Below are positions 35,436 to 43,909 of a DNA stretch of 51,168 nt, in pieces. A program made the translations under genes and the position numbers. The notes under the pieces are model-generated. The model ran no database searches and was not told the DNA's origin. It was given only the letters and a program-made list of their open reading frames with translations. The DNA is taken from NCBI GenBank assembly GCA_910579925.1, contig CAJTVY010000023.1:1-51168 (forward strand). The letters are read 5' to 3'. Origin of the DNA: an uncultured Dorea sp. (lineage in GTDB: Bacteria > Bacillota > Clostridia > Lachnospirales > Lachnospiraceae). Position 1 is the first letter of the stretch, and every line of letters starts with the position of its first letter.

Positions 35436-36038
35436 CTACCATGCTCTTCCATGCTGCTTTCTGAAAACGTATTGCTTGATATCTCTTTTCGCTCCTTTTG
35501 GCAGTCCCGTGAACTCGCATCCATACCCATAACGACCGTCCCGAAAGTCTTCTTCCCGCAGAATAATGGCTTTCAACCGGTATTCTGTTTCCACAAATAC
35601 ATAGTCAAATTCTATCGTATCATCACAGCCGAGTCTTGTACCAGTGATAAAATACAGGCCGCCCTCGCTGATATTCTGGACATCGCCCCTGCATTCGCCC
35701 CGCTTAAAAGAATGAATGACTACTTCTTCTTCCATCTTCACCCGCAGATACCGCCGTCCCTGCACGATCTCGGTTACTTCCAGTACGCCGCAGTCTGCGA
35801 TCCATGGTTCGGGTACGGACGAATCATAATTTCTTCGGACAGAGATTTCACAGTATGTACGGACACATCCGATCTGCCCGTCAAAAAAATCAATCCGCAT
35901 TCTCTCTGAATCAGACAGATCGTTTTCCCGTTTCATGTAGATTGTAATCTGTTCTCCATTGCATTTTACACGGAACCTCTTTTGAACGGTATCATCTGAT
36001 TCATAGATGGAACATACGGTACAGTTATTCAGAACCAT
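35436..36038 (-). CDS. PilZ domain protein, putative c-di-GMP receptor
   Basis: The 200-residue protein has an N-terminal YcgR-like beta domain (about 1-95) and a C-terminal PilZ domain (about 95-195). The c-di-GMP loop reads GRRYLRVKM, followed by the switch motif VQNISEGGLYF, the usual D/N-x-S-x-G-G form. It may couple c-di-GMP to envelope or motility functions, but no flagellar or diguanylate cyclase gene is nearby. N replaces D in the D.S..G motif, which is a common variant. Confidence 0.8.
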   Translation of the reverse strand: MVLNNCTVCSIYESDDTVQKRFRVKCNGEQITIYMKRENDLSDSERMRIDFFDGQIGCVRTYCEISVRRNYDSSVPEPWIADCGVLEVTEIVQGRRYLRVKMEEEVVIHSFKRGECRGDVQNISEGGLYFITGTRLGCDDTIEFDYVFVETEYRLKAIILREEDFRDGRYGYGCEFTGLPKGAKRDIKQYVFRKQHGRAW

Positions 36039-36363
36039 TAATTTTTCTCCCCCTGCTTTTCTGTATTTTCTGATTTACTTCTATCTTATCCAGAATCCCG
36101 TTGACGGTAACGCCTGGATGGGTGACCCGGATCCGGCAGATGTCTTCCACAAAATCCTCTTCCAGATACCAGTGCGAGTGTCCGAAGATGGCTGACTGGC
36201 AGTCCTTCAGATTCTGCGGCAGATCTTTTTTGTCATGGACCAGGCAGAACTTTATGCCGTCCAGAATGAACTCCAGACGGACCGGAAGATGCGCCGCCCA
36301 TTCTCCATCGTTATTTCCTCTTACCAGGTATAGGGGAACGCCCGATCCATACTCCCTGAGCAA
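36025..36363 (-). pseudogene. 5'-truncated YfcE-type metallophosphoesterase
   Basis: The 112-residue frame starts in mid-domain. It retains the Asn ligand in YLVRGNNDGEW, a His in LVHDKKDLP and the FGHSHWY motif, but lacks the N-terminal D-x-H and GD metal ligands of the family (usually about 160 residues). Its possible TTG start at 36363 lies inside the end of larE, where the larE C-terminus also looks altered. This suggests a deletion that fused the two genes. A GGAGG site precedes the TTG, so a fragment could be translated, but catalysis is unlikely. Confidence 0.7.
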
Positions 36364-37148
36364 AATCCCTCCAGATCCAGGGTGATATATACATAGCCGA
36401 GTTTTTTCAGAAATTCCGTAACCTTTTTTCTGCGCTCCGTAATAATTGATAAGTCTCTAAGATCCACCTCAATTCTCACCAGTTCTCCATGGACTCTCAG
36501 ACGGACATTATATAGTCCCAGATTACGCAGAAATGTCTCGGCTTCCTCTACTTTACGCATTTCTGTATAAGAAATGGGCGTTCCATAAGGGAAACGGGTC
36601 GCAAGACATGGGGTGGAAGGTTTATTTGCTGTGGAAATCCCATATTCTTCCGCCATTTTTCTGACTTCCGCCTTGGTAAGCCCCGCCTCTGCCAGCGGGC
36701 TTATGATTCCCAGTTCACGGACTGCCCGGATTCCGGGACGGTATACGTGGAGGTCGTCTTCGTTGGTCCCTTCCAGAATCCGGGATACTCCTAATTCTTC
36801 TGCCTGTGTTTGAATTTCCTTGAAAAGATGACGTTTGCATCGGTAACATCTGTCCACGGGATTATCCTCGATCCCGGCCCCTTGCAGTTCATCAATCTCC
36901 AGGATCCGAAAACCGGCTCCCATTTCCCGGGCCAGCTTCTGTGCTTCCTTCGCTTCCTTTGCAGGATGGAGCATGGTATACAGAAAGATTCCGTAGACGT
37001 TCTTTCCGGTTTCTTTTGCGGCATCACATGCAAGCTTTAATAGAAGGCTGCTGTCTACGCCCCCGGAAAAAGCTACGATCAGATCTTCTTCGACATATTG
37101 TTGTATCTGTTTTCTTAAATTCTCCTTTTTTTCTTTATAATTATCCAT
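36321..37148 (-). CDS. larE: ATP-dependent sacrificial sulfur transferase LarE
   Basis: The 275-residue protein has a PP-loop SGGVDSS (28-34), CYRC (101-104) and the sulfur-donating Cys in KPSTPCLATRFPYG (C181), the hallmark of LarE. LarE donates its Cys sulfur to make the pyridinium dithio-acid nickel-pincer cofactor of lactate racemase-type enzymes. The ending GSMDRAFPYTW departs from the usual tail because it runs into the truncated phosphoesterase. larC is found 3.2 kb away on the same strand, separated by a restriction cassette. larB and larA are not in the window. Confidence 0.87.
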   Translation of the reverse strand: MDNYKEKKENLRKQIQQYVEEDLIVAFSGGVDSSLLLKLACDAAKETGKNVYGIFLYTMLHPAKEAKEAQKLAREMGAGFRILEIDELQGAGIEDNPVDRCYRCKRHLFKEIQTQAEELGVSRILEGTNEDDLHVYRPGIRAVRELGIISPLAEAGLTKAEVRKMAEEYGISTANKPSTPCLATRFPYGTPISYTEMRKVEEAETFLRNLGLYNVRLRVHGELVRIEVDLRDLSIITERRKKVTEFLKKLGYVYITLDLEGFCSGSMDRAFPYTW

Positions 37149-37206
37149 AAGGCTGTCCTTTTATCGTATTTTGAGTACGGAAAGATTTCTCTGATTCACA
37201 ATACAC

Positions 37207-37235
37207 AAGATAACACAGGTTCACAGAAGTTGCAA
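37207..37235 (-). promoter_or_regulatory. Promoter of larE
   Basis: On the minus strand TTGCAA and TATCTT are separated by 17 bases, about 60 bases upstream of larE. It stands back to back with the restriction cassette promoter. Confidence 0.6.
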
Positions 37236-37242
37236 CAAAAGA

Positions 37243-37271
37243 TTGCATTGTACAAAACTCTGCCCTATAAT
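37243..37271 (+). promoter_or_regulatory. Promoter of the vsr-methyltransferase-restriction operon
   Basis: TTGCAT and TATAAT are separated by exactly 17 bases. The leader to vsr is about 110 bases long and contains a second TATAAT at about 37358-37364, which could be an additional promoter. Confidence 0.75.
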
Positions 37272-37388
37272 TGAATATATAGAGGTATCAGCACATATAC
37301 AAACATGTTTTTACTCCAAAAGATGTAACAACCGCCGAATTCCTCTTAATATTAATACTATAATAATAAATACAGGTGGTGACGGATC

Positions 37389-37832
37389 ATGGATGTTCTG
37401 ACCAAGGAACAGCGTCATAAAGCAATGAGCCATATTAAAAGTAAAGACACAAGCATTGAAGTCACTCTTCGCAAAGAATTATGGGCGCAGGGATACCGCT
37501 ACCGAAAAAATTATAAGTTCTTACCCGGAACACCGGATATTGTATTAACAAAATATAAAATCGTTATATTCTGTGACGGAGAATTATTTCACGGAAAAAA
37601 CTGGCAAGTCCAAAAAAACAAACTTCTACGAGGAAACAATCCTGACTTTTGGGTGAATAAAATTGAGAGAAACATGAAACGAGATCATGAAAATAATCAG
37701 AAGCTTTTATCTATGGGATGGACAGTCATCCGTTTCTGGGGAAACGATATATTAAAAAACCCCAGGCAATGTGTAAAAATAATCGAAGAAACCATATTCG
37801 ATAACTTTGAAGATGATTTTTTTGATTTTTAA
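37389..37832 (+). CDS. vsr: Very short patch repair endonuclease (Vsr)
   Basis: The 147-residue protein has the Vsr pattern: HKAMSHIKSKDTSIEVTLRKEL near the N-terminus, then YRYRKNYKFLPGTPDIVL with the catalytic Asp, and IVIFCDGELFHGKNW in place of the more usual HGCFWH motif. A later WTVIRFWGNDIL matches the family C-terminus. Vsr nicks T:G mismatches left by deamination of 5-methylcytosine, so it protects against mutation by the adjacent C5 methyltransferase. The Cys zinc ligand of the usual GCFWH is replaced, so zinc binding may differ. Confidence 0.87.
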   Translation: MDVLTKEQRHKAMSHIKSKDTSIEVTLRKELWAQGYRYRKNYKFLPGTPDIVLTKYKIVIFCDGELFHGKNWQVQKNKLLRGNNPDFWVNKIERNMKRDHENNQKLLSMGWTVIRFWGNDILKNPRQCVKIIEETIFDNFEDDFFDF

Positions 37833-37887
37833 CTTGATAAACTTTGCAGGAACAGATAGAATAACCTACAGTAAAGGAGTATATAAC

Positions 37888-39183
37888 ATGCAAAGACAAG
37901 TTTTAAGACTGCTTTCATTATTTTCAGGCTGCGGAGGAATTGATCTGGGATTCGAGGGTGATTTTAATGCTTTGAAAAAATCAGTCAATCTTGAAGTTTG
38001 CCCGACATGGAAAGCAGATACCGTTGATGACGTCTGGATTCATCTTGGAAAAACAAGGTTTCACACGATATTTGCTAATGATATCAAACCCGAAGCACGA
38101 GCAGCATGGACCAATTATTTTGAAAGACGGGGTATACAAGCAGGCAATTATCACCTGGACAGTATTGTCAATCTTGTTAAGCTACAGGAACAGCATACAG
38201 CCAAAATTTTCCCCACCGATGTTGATGTTTTAATTGGCGGATTCCCCTGCCAGGATTTTTCTATTGCAGGGAAGCGTATGGGTTTTGAATCTGACAAGGG
38301 TCATAACGGAGAAAGAATCAGTGAAGATGAACCAACCGCAGAAAACCGCGGACAGTTATATATGTGGATGCGCAAGGTCATCGGTCTTACAATGCCAAAG
38401 GTTTTCGTGGCAGAGAATGTAAAAGGTCTTACGAATTTAAAAGATGCAAAAATAGTTATAGAAAACGATTTTTCGTCCATATCTAACGGCGGATACCTTG
38501 TGGTACCTGCAAAGGTTCTGAATGCAGCAAACTATGGCGTTCCACAAGGCAGAGAGAGGGTAATTTTCTTTGGATTTAAAAAATCTGCTCTGACCAGAAA
38601 AGCTCAAGCAGAACTGTCAAAAGACAATCCTTCACCAGAATATGATCCGTACCCCAAAATAACACATTACCTACCAACCGAAGCGCCCACAAAAGGATTA
38701 AAACAATACGTGACTGTAAAAAATGCTTTTACAGGACTAAAGGAACCAGAAAGTTCCGACGACTTAAGTCAACGGAAATATTCAAAAGCAAAATATATGG
38801 GCAGACATTGCCAGGGACAGCAGGAAGTGCGTATGGATGGAATCGGCCCCACGATCAGATCAGAGCATCATGGAAATATAGAGTTCCGAAGATTGTCCAA
38901 AGAGCATGGAGGCAAATACCATGACGAACTTGCGAACGGTTTAAAAGAACGCCGGTTAAGCGTGAGAGAATGTGCACGAATCCAATCATTTCCTGATGAC
39001 TATGACTTTGTAATTCCAGCCCGGAACGGAAATAAATCGGTCTCCGGTTCGGAAGCTTATAAAATAATTGGAAATGCCGTTCCGCCGTTGCTTGGATACC
39101 ATATCGCAAAAAGGCTGGAAGATAATTGGGAGCTATATTTCGGAAAAGGAGAAAAACAGCCAAATGATAATCTCAACAAATAA
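37888..39183 (+). CDS. DNA (cytosine-5) methyltransferase, type II
   Basis: The 431-residue enzyme has C5 motifs in order: I LLSLFSGCGGIDLGFEG, IV GGFPCQDFSIAGKR with catalytic C121, VI VAENVKGL, VIII PQGRERVIFFG, and X IIGNAVPPLLGYHIAK. It methylates a specific site to protect it from the partner nuclease. The start at 37888 follows AAAGGAG; an earlier in-frame ATG is inside vsr. The target sequence cannot be read from the protein. It overlaps the restriction gene by 20 bases. Confidence 0.93.
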   Translation: MQRQVLRLLSLFSGCGGIDLGFEGDFNALKKSVNLEVCPTWKADTVDDVWIHLGKTRFHTIFANDIKPEARAAWTNYFERRGIQAGNYHLDSIVNLVKLQEQHTAKIFPTDVDVLIGGFPCQDFSIAGKRMGFESDKGHNGERISEDEPTAENRGQLYMWMRKVIGLTMPKVFVAENVKGLTNLKDAKIVIENDFSSISNGGYLVVPAKVLNAANYGVPQGRERVIFFGFKKSALTRKAQAELSKDNPSPEYDPYPKITHYLPTEAPTKGLKQYVTVKNAFTGLKEPESSDDLSQRKYSKAKYMGRHCQGQQEVRMDGIGPTIRSEHHGNIEFRRLSKEHGGKYHDELANGLKERRLSVRECARIQSFPDDYDFVIPARNGNKSVSGSEAYKIIGNAVPPLLGYHIAKRLEDNWELYFGKGEKQPNDNLNK

Positions 39184-40225
39184 GGAACCCTCTTTAGAAG
39201 AATTTGAAAAATTATGTAATGATGCATGCCGATTGATGAATGCACGCGCAAAACAGTATCCGAATTATTATCTCTCCAAGGGAAGACAGAAATTAGAGAA
39301 AGAAGTAAAAGAGGAACTGGATCATGCGGCAAAGGGTACGAAATTTGAAAATTCGATTGAAATCATCAGTGGCCAGCGATTTCCTGATATCGTAGCGGCA
39401 AAGTACTTTGGAGTGGAAGTAAAGTCTACAAAGGAAGACAAGTGGACACTTATAGGAGGCAGTGTCGCAGAAGGAACCCGGGTGGAAGATGTAAGGCATA
39501 TCTTTCTTTTATTTGGCAAATTACATAAGCCTGTTGAGTTTAAAACACGCAGATATGAAGAATGTCTGTGTGATATCGCCGTAACCCATAGTCCCAGATA
39601 TAAAATTGATATGAATCTCCCAAATGGAATGACCATTTTTCATAAGATGGGAATCTCATATATGGATATGCAAAAAATGAAGAATCCCATACAACCCGTG
39701 GTTGAATATTTCAGATCAACCCTTAGACCGGGAGAATCTCTGTGGTGGGTAAACGGCGAAGATGCCACCTCGGGTTCGACCCCGGCAAAAATCAGAATGT
39801 GGAAAACTCTTTCAAAAGAAGAACGAAATGAATTAATCGCACAAGGTTTCGCATTGTTCCCCGAACTATTCGGGGACAGTAAAGATAAATACGAACGCTT
39901 CACACTTTGGCTCGTGGCAAATCACGGCGTTGTGTCTTCTTCTATGAGAGATCCCTTTTCAGCAGGAGGTCAGTTTGATCTGGATTTTCATGGTATCCAT
40001 TATGAACGGCTTCCTCAAAAATATCACCAATTATTTTTATACCGTTACCAGGTGAAAAATACCATAATGAATATCGAAGATGATATTTTATATACTACAT
40101 GGGGAAACAGCAATAAAAATCTGACAAACCGTTTGACGCAATGGCGAAATCTGGTTATAGGATTTGCAAAGAATGAAAAATTCGACGTTTCAGGATTTTT
40201 AGAAAATATTTTTTCAGAAGAGTAG
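39164..40225 (+). CDS. Type II restriction endonuclease, PD-(D/E)xK type
   Basis: The 353-residue protein overlaps the methyltransferase end and starts after AAAGGAG. A PD-(D/E)xK site is visible as RFPDIVAAKYFGVEVKSTKED (D75, E85, K87). The rest is unrecognised but long enough for a full restriction enzyme. Its position after a C5 methyltransferase and vsr supports a Vsr-M-R type II system. Closest relatives could include NgoBV/NlaIV-type enzymes, which is only a suggestion. Confidence 0.83.
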   Translation: MIISTNKEPSLEEFEKLCNDACRLMNARAKQYPNYYLSKGRQKLEKEVKEELDHAAKGTKFENSIEIISGQRFPDIVAAKYFGVEVKSTKEDKWTLIGGSVAEGTRVEDVRHIFLLFGKLHKPVEFKTRRYEECLCDIAVTHSPRYKIDMNLPNGMTIFHKMGISYMDMQKMKNPIQPVVEYFRSTLRPGESLWWVNGEDATSGSTPAKIRMWKTLSKEERNELIAQGFALFPELFGDSKDKYERFTLWLVANHGVVSSSMRDPFSAGGQFDLDFHGIHYERLPQKYHQLFLYRYQVKNTIMNIEDDILYTTWGNSNKNLTNRLTQWRNLVIGFAKNEKFDVSGFLENIFSEE

Positions 40226-40229
40226 CTCA

Positions 40230-40291
40230 TAAAAAAGGTGTTGTCGGGAAATGAAGTATCTGATACCACACTTCCCGACAACACCTTTTTC
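40230..40291. terminator. Bidirectional terminator between the restriction gene and larC
   Basis: A 14-base stem AAAGGTGTTGTCGGGAA/TTCCCGACAACACCTTT encloses a smaller GTATC-T-GATAC hairpin, with A-run and T-run on either side. It terminates the plus-strand restriction operon and the minus-strand larC transcript. Confidence 0.88.
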
Positions 40292-40308
40292 ATGATTCCT
40301 GACGTTCC

Positions 40309-41658
40309 CTATCTCTTTATAATCTTCTCCGCAGCCTCAAGCCGGATCTGTTCCCACGCCTCACGATAAGCCAGACCCTTTGCTCTGCAGATCGCCGCCA
40401 CGCTCTCATATTCAGGATATACCTTAATATTCCCATCCGTCCCGCAGACCTTGACCTTTGCCTCCCCAAGGGATGTGGCTATTGTGTCGATCCTGCGCTT
40501 CAATACCGTGCGTTCTGCCTTCATTCTGCGGATTCCGATCGTAGTCGTCTCCCGGAAAATAATTTCCTCCATCTTTGGAATCATCTCTTCACTGCACAAT
40601 ACCTGTAACTGATATGCCGGCCGGTTCTTCTTCATATATACCGGGCTGTAATGCACATCCCGCGCCCCTGCTTCCAGCAGACAGTCCATAGCGTATCCCA
40701 GAGCCTCGCCGGTGCAGTCGTCAATATCGCTCTCCAGCATATAAACAGAATCCTTCTCCTGCGCCTCCGGCTCTATCAGCATTCCCCGCAGAATACTGGC
40801 TCTTCCATAATCTCTCTTTCCTGCGCCCATCCCGGTCCGTCTGATCTGATATCTGCCCGGAAGTTTATCGGAAGTCCGCACCGCCGCCACAATTGCAGCC
40901 CCTGTAGGCGTTACCAGTTCTGCCTCTGTATTTGTCATATGCAGAGAGATTCCATGTTCTCCGACGATATTAACCACCGCAGGAACCGGAACCGGGATCA
41001 CTCCATGCTGACATCTGATCGTTCCTCTTCCTTCATACAATTCCGGCACGATTACTTCTGTGATGTTCAGATTATCCAGACAGACGGCTGCCGCCACGAT
41101 ATCGACAATGGAATCTACTGCTCCGACTTCATGAAAATGTACTTCTTCCATAGTCGTGCCATGGGCTTTCGCTTCAGCTTCTGCAAGGACCGTAAAGATC
41201 TCCACTGCAATTTCCTTTGCACGCTCAGTCAGCCCGGAATGGAGAATGATAGATTTTATCTCCGGAAGTCCTCGATGTTCATGCGTATGGCTGTGCTCAT
41301 GTTCGTGACCTTCCTCATGCGTATGGCTGTGCTCATGTTTGTGACCTTCCCCATGCGTATGGCTGTGCTCGTGTCCGTGACCTTCTCCATGCATATGCTC
41401 ATGTCCATAAAGATATTTCATATCATGGTCATGGTTCTCATGTTCTTCGTCCAAAATCACCCGGAAGTCACAGGCATCGAGCCCGGATTTTTTTACTCTG
41501 TCAATCTCTATCCGAAATCCCTGAACCGGAAGGGTATGAAGCTGGTTCTCTAAAAGTTCCCGATCCGCACCCAGGTCAAGCAGCGCCCCTACCGTCATAT
41601 CGCCGCTGATTCCACTGTAGCATTCCAGATATAATATATTTCCCGATTTATTAGACAT
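40309..41658 (-). CDS. larC: Nickel insertion protein LarC (single open frame)
   Basis: The 449-residue protein starts LYLECYSGISGDMTVGALLD and contains EVHFHEVGAVDSIVDIV and SDIDDCTGEALGYAMD, typical of LarC. LarC inserts nickel into the pincer cofactor. A His-rich segment (about residues 74-130) has about three tandem copies of a GHEHEHSHTHEE-like unit, suited to nickel binding or storage. LarC1 and LarC2 parts are in one frame, so no programmed frameshift is needed. It has its own promoter. Confidence 0.9.
   Translation of the reverse strand: MSNKSGNILYLECYSGISGDMTVGALLDLGADRELLENQLHTLPVQGFRIEIDRVKKSGLDACDFRVILDEEHENHDHDMKYLYGHEHMHGEGHGHEHSHTHGEGHKHEHSHTHEEGHEHEHSHTHEHRGLPEIKSIILHSGLTERAKEIAVEIFTVLAEAEAKAHGTTMEEVHFHEVGAVDSIVDIVAAAVCLDNLNITEVIVPELYEGRGTIRCQHGVIPVPVPAVVNIVGEHGISLHMTNTEAELVTPTGAAIVAAVRTSDKLPGRYQIRRTGMGAGKRDYGRASILRGMLIEPEAQEKDSVYMLESDIDDCTGEALGYAMDCLLEAGARDVHYSPVYMKKNRPAYQLQVLCSEEMIPKMEEIIFRETTTIGIRRMKAERTVLKRRIDTIATSLGEAKVKVCGTDGNIKVYPEYESVAAICRAKGLAYREAWEQIRLEAAEKIIKR
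41277..41400 (-). repeat. Tandem repeats encoding the LarC His-rich segment
   Basis: The units repeat at about 36-42 bases and encode E/G-GH-EHEHSHTH. Near-identity of neighbouring copies suggests recent slippage, so copy number may vary between strains. Confidence 0.7.
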
Positions 41659-41721
41659 CTTCCTCTTCCTCCTGAAATTACGAACGTTTTATTAAATGCT
41701 GGATAACTCCAGATCTTTTTA

Positions 41722-41750
41722 ACTATAACACATTGAGAAAAAAGTTGAAA
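41722..41750 (-). promoter_or_regulatory. Promoter of larC
   Basis: On the minus strand TTTCAA and TATAGT are separated by 17 bases, about 65 bases upstream of the start. A small hairpin CTGGA-TAAC-TCCAG follows in the leader. Confidence 0.65.
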
Positions 41751-41810
41751 TAAAAAAATGTGACATAGAGAATGAAGTTCCCATATCATAAAAAAACAGA
41801 CAGGATACCT

Positions 41811-42182
41811 TTACGTCCCATCTGTCGGTTTTGTTTCTTCTTCATCAATTCCCATCACTCTTCTCAAATATTTCTGCGCCTCCTCAGGCGCCTCTGCGCA
41901 GAATCCGGCCAGCCATTTCTCCTGGATCCCGGAATCGTCCGTATATTCTTCCGGTTCCTCCTGCTCAATCAGCCGGCAAAATGCATCTAACTGTTCTTTA
42001 AACTGCCCGGACAACTGATTACAGATCTCTATGTTAAGACGAGACAGCCCCAGATAATCTGTAATATAGGATAATCTTTCAAAATCTGAAAATTTCATCT
42101 TCTCCTCGCCGACAATCAAAGCTTTGTCTCTCTTGCCGCACAGAGAAAGGAACGCAAATCTCTCCATATCTTCCTGTCGCAT
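41811..42182 (-). CDS. Hypothetical protein, charged and helical
   Basis: The 123-residue protein has a good AAGGGGAAAG ribosome site and no signal or membrane segment. It is acidic near the C-terminus (EQEEPEEYTDD, IDEEE). I do not recognise the family. It is not LarB, which would have a distinct NCAIR mutase-like motif. It lies upstream of larC on the same strand, but larC has its own promoter between them. Confidence 0.6.
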   Translation of the reverse strand: MRQEDMERFAFLSLCGKRDKALIVGEEKMKFSDFERLSYITDYLGLSRLNIEICNQLSGQFKEQLDAFCRLIEQEEPEEYTDDSGIQEKWLAGFCAEAPEEAQKYLRRVMGIDEEETKPTDGT

Positions 42183-42419
42183 AATCTTTCCCCTTCTTTT
42201 CTGTCATCATCCATAGTATCACTTTTACAACCAATTTTATATGGTCTTTTCAATAAATGCAACATAAAAAAATGCGGTCAGAAAAATCAATATTTTTAGC
42301 TGATGTGTTTTGTTTTCTTTCCATTCGCCGATATATAATATAACAGGAAAATCACAAGATTGCACAGGACAACAAAGAGGCTTAAAATAAAAACAATAGA
42401 TAACGGAGGCATACTTTTT
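42183..42419 (+). promoter_or_regulatory. Upstream region of the MATE gene with promoter
   Basis: TTGTTT (42310-42315) and TATAAT (42334-42339) are 18 bases apart. The leader contains GGAGG ten bases before the start. The AT-rich rest (42183-42300) shows nothing else. Confidence 0.6.
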
Positions 42420-43769
42420 ATGTCAGCTACTTCATCCACTCTTATGACAGACGGCCCTATCTGGAAGCGCATTGTAACATTTGCGTTTCCTCTTTTTTGG
42501 GGAAACCTTTTTCAGCAGCTTTATAACACGGCAGATTCTGTGATTGTCGGTAATTTTCTTGGCGATGCGGCGCTTGCGGCCGTCAGTTCTTCCGGCAGTC
42601 TGATCTTTCTGATGGTGGGATTCTTCAACGGGATCGCAATCGGTGCGGGAGTCGTCATTGCCCGTTTTTTCGGTGCGCGGGATTTTGTCAATCTTCGAAA
42701 ATCGATCCATACCACGATTGCCTTCGGTCTTATCTGCGGCATTGCCCTCACGGCTGCAGGCGTGTTTGCCGCACCCCAGATCCTGGTGTGGATGGGGACG
42801 CCATCGGCCGTGCTGCCTAACTCCGTCACCTATTTTCGCATTTATTTTTCCGGCTCGCTGGCATTCGTCATGTATAACTTCTTCGTGGGGATCCTGCAAT
42901 CGGTGGGGGACAGCCGCCATCCGCTGATCTACCTGGCGATCTCCTCTGTGGTCAATATCGTTCTGGATCTGGTACTGATCGGTATCTTCCATTTTGGGGT
43001 GGGAGCCGCAGCGCTGGCTACGGTGATTTCCCAGTTTATCAGCGTATTTCTGTGCCTGTGGCAGTTGCGGAACAGTCCGGCAGAATTTCGAATCTCCTTT
43101 CCGGAAATCCGTCTGGAACGGGAAATGCTGCGGCAGATTCTCACAAACGGGCTTCCCGCCGGGTTTCAGAATTCCATTATCTCTGTAGCAAACGTATTCG
43201 TCCAGGCAAACATCAATCAGTTCGGACAGATGGCGGTTGCGGGCTGCGGCGCTTACTCAAAAGTACAGGGATTCGGCTTTCTGCCGATCACCTGCTTCTC
43301 TCTGGCGCTTACCACCTTCATCAGCCAGAACCTGGGCGCAGGGAGATATGACCGGGCCAGAAAAGGGTCTGTTTTCGGCGTGATCTGTACCGTCACGGCT
43401 GCAGAGGTGATCGGAATACTGATCTATTTTTCTGCACCGGCGCTGATCTCCATTTTCAATGATACTGCCGAAGTCGTTGCTTTCGGAACCGCCCAGGCCC
43501 GGACAGAGACCTTTTTCTTCTTTCTGCTGGCATTTTCCCACTGTATGGCAGGGATTCTTAGGGGAGCTGGGAAATCGATCGTTCCTATGCTGGTTATGCT
43601 GGTCTTCTGGTGTATTGTGCGGATTGGGTATATCTCGATTGTAATCCACTTCACTCCAGTAATTAATGTGGTATTCTGGGCTTATCCCCTTACATGGGCC
43701 TTGAGTTCCCTGGTATTTGTCTTCTGCTATCGGAAATTAGACTGGGTTCGGAATCCAAATTTCTCTTGA
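42420..43769 (+). CDS. MATE family efflux transporter
   Basis: The 449-residue membrane protein has about twelve transmembrane helices. The family N-terminus reads FPLFWGNLFQQLYNTADSVIVG and the halfway segment NGLPAGFQNSIISVANVFVQ. MATE transporters use Na+ or H+ gradients to export cationic or small organic compounds. The start at 42420 follows GGAGG; an upstream in-frame ATG at 42360 is less likely. A clear terminator follows. The substrate is not predictable. Confidence 0.9.
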   Translation: MSATSSTLMTDGPIWKRIVTFAFPLFWGNLFQQLYNTADSVIVGNFLGDAALAAVSSSGSLIFLMVGFFNGIAIGAGVVIARFFGARDFVNLRKSIHTTIAFGLICGIALTAAGVFAAPQILVWMGTPSAVLPNSVTYFRIYFSGSLAFVMYNFFVGILQSVGDSRHPLIYLAISSVVNIVLDLVLIGIFHFGVGAAALATVISQFISVFLCLWQLRNSPAEFRISFPEIRLEREMLRQILTNGLPAGFQNSIISVANVFVQANINQFGQMAVAGCGAYSKVQGFGFLPITCFSLALTTFISQNLGAGRYDRARKGSVFGVICTVTAAEVIGILIYFSAPALISIFNDTAEVVAFGTAQARTETFFFFLLAFSHCMAGILRGAGKSIVPMLVMLVFWCIVRIGYISIVIHFTPVINVVFWAYPLTWALSSLVFVFCYRKLDWVRNPNFS

Positions 43770-43821
43770 CATTCTGAAATATTTTTCATATGATAATCTT
43801 GTATTAGGCGCAGCCTCGATC

Positions 43822-43862
43822 CACGTCTGTCAGGGAAAATTCCTGGCAGGCGTGTTTTTTTA
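43822..43862 (+). terminator. Terminator after the MATE gene
   Basis: The arms CACGTCTGTCAGG and CCTGGCAGGCGTG pair with only minor mismatches and are followed by a seven-base T-run. Confidence 0.88.
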
Positions 43863-43909
43863 TTAGAAAATCCAGATTTTATTTAATAGAACGTAGGAGG
43901 GAATGAATT

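Noticed and set aside
37389..40225. Prophage or transposon carrying the restriction cassette
   Set aside because: No integrase, transposase or attachment-like repeats were found at either border.
41277..41400. CRISPR-like repeats
   Set aside because: They are coding repeats of LarC with no unique spacers. The TPR repeats at 50853-51167 are coding for the same reason.
40309..41658. Programmed frameshift in larC
   Set aside because: The frame is continuous over the whole LarC length, so no frameshift is needed.
41811..42182. Candidate larB
   Set aside because: The 123-residue product is too short and lacks LarB-like motifs; it is an unrecognised charged protein.
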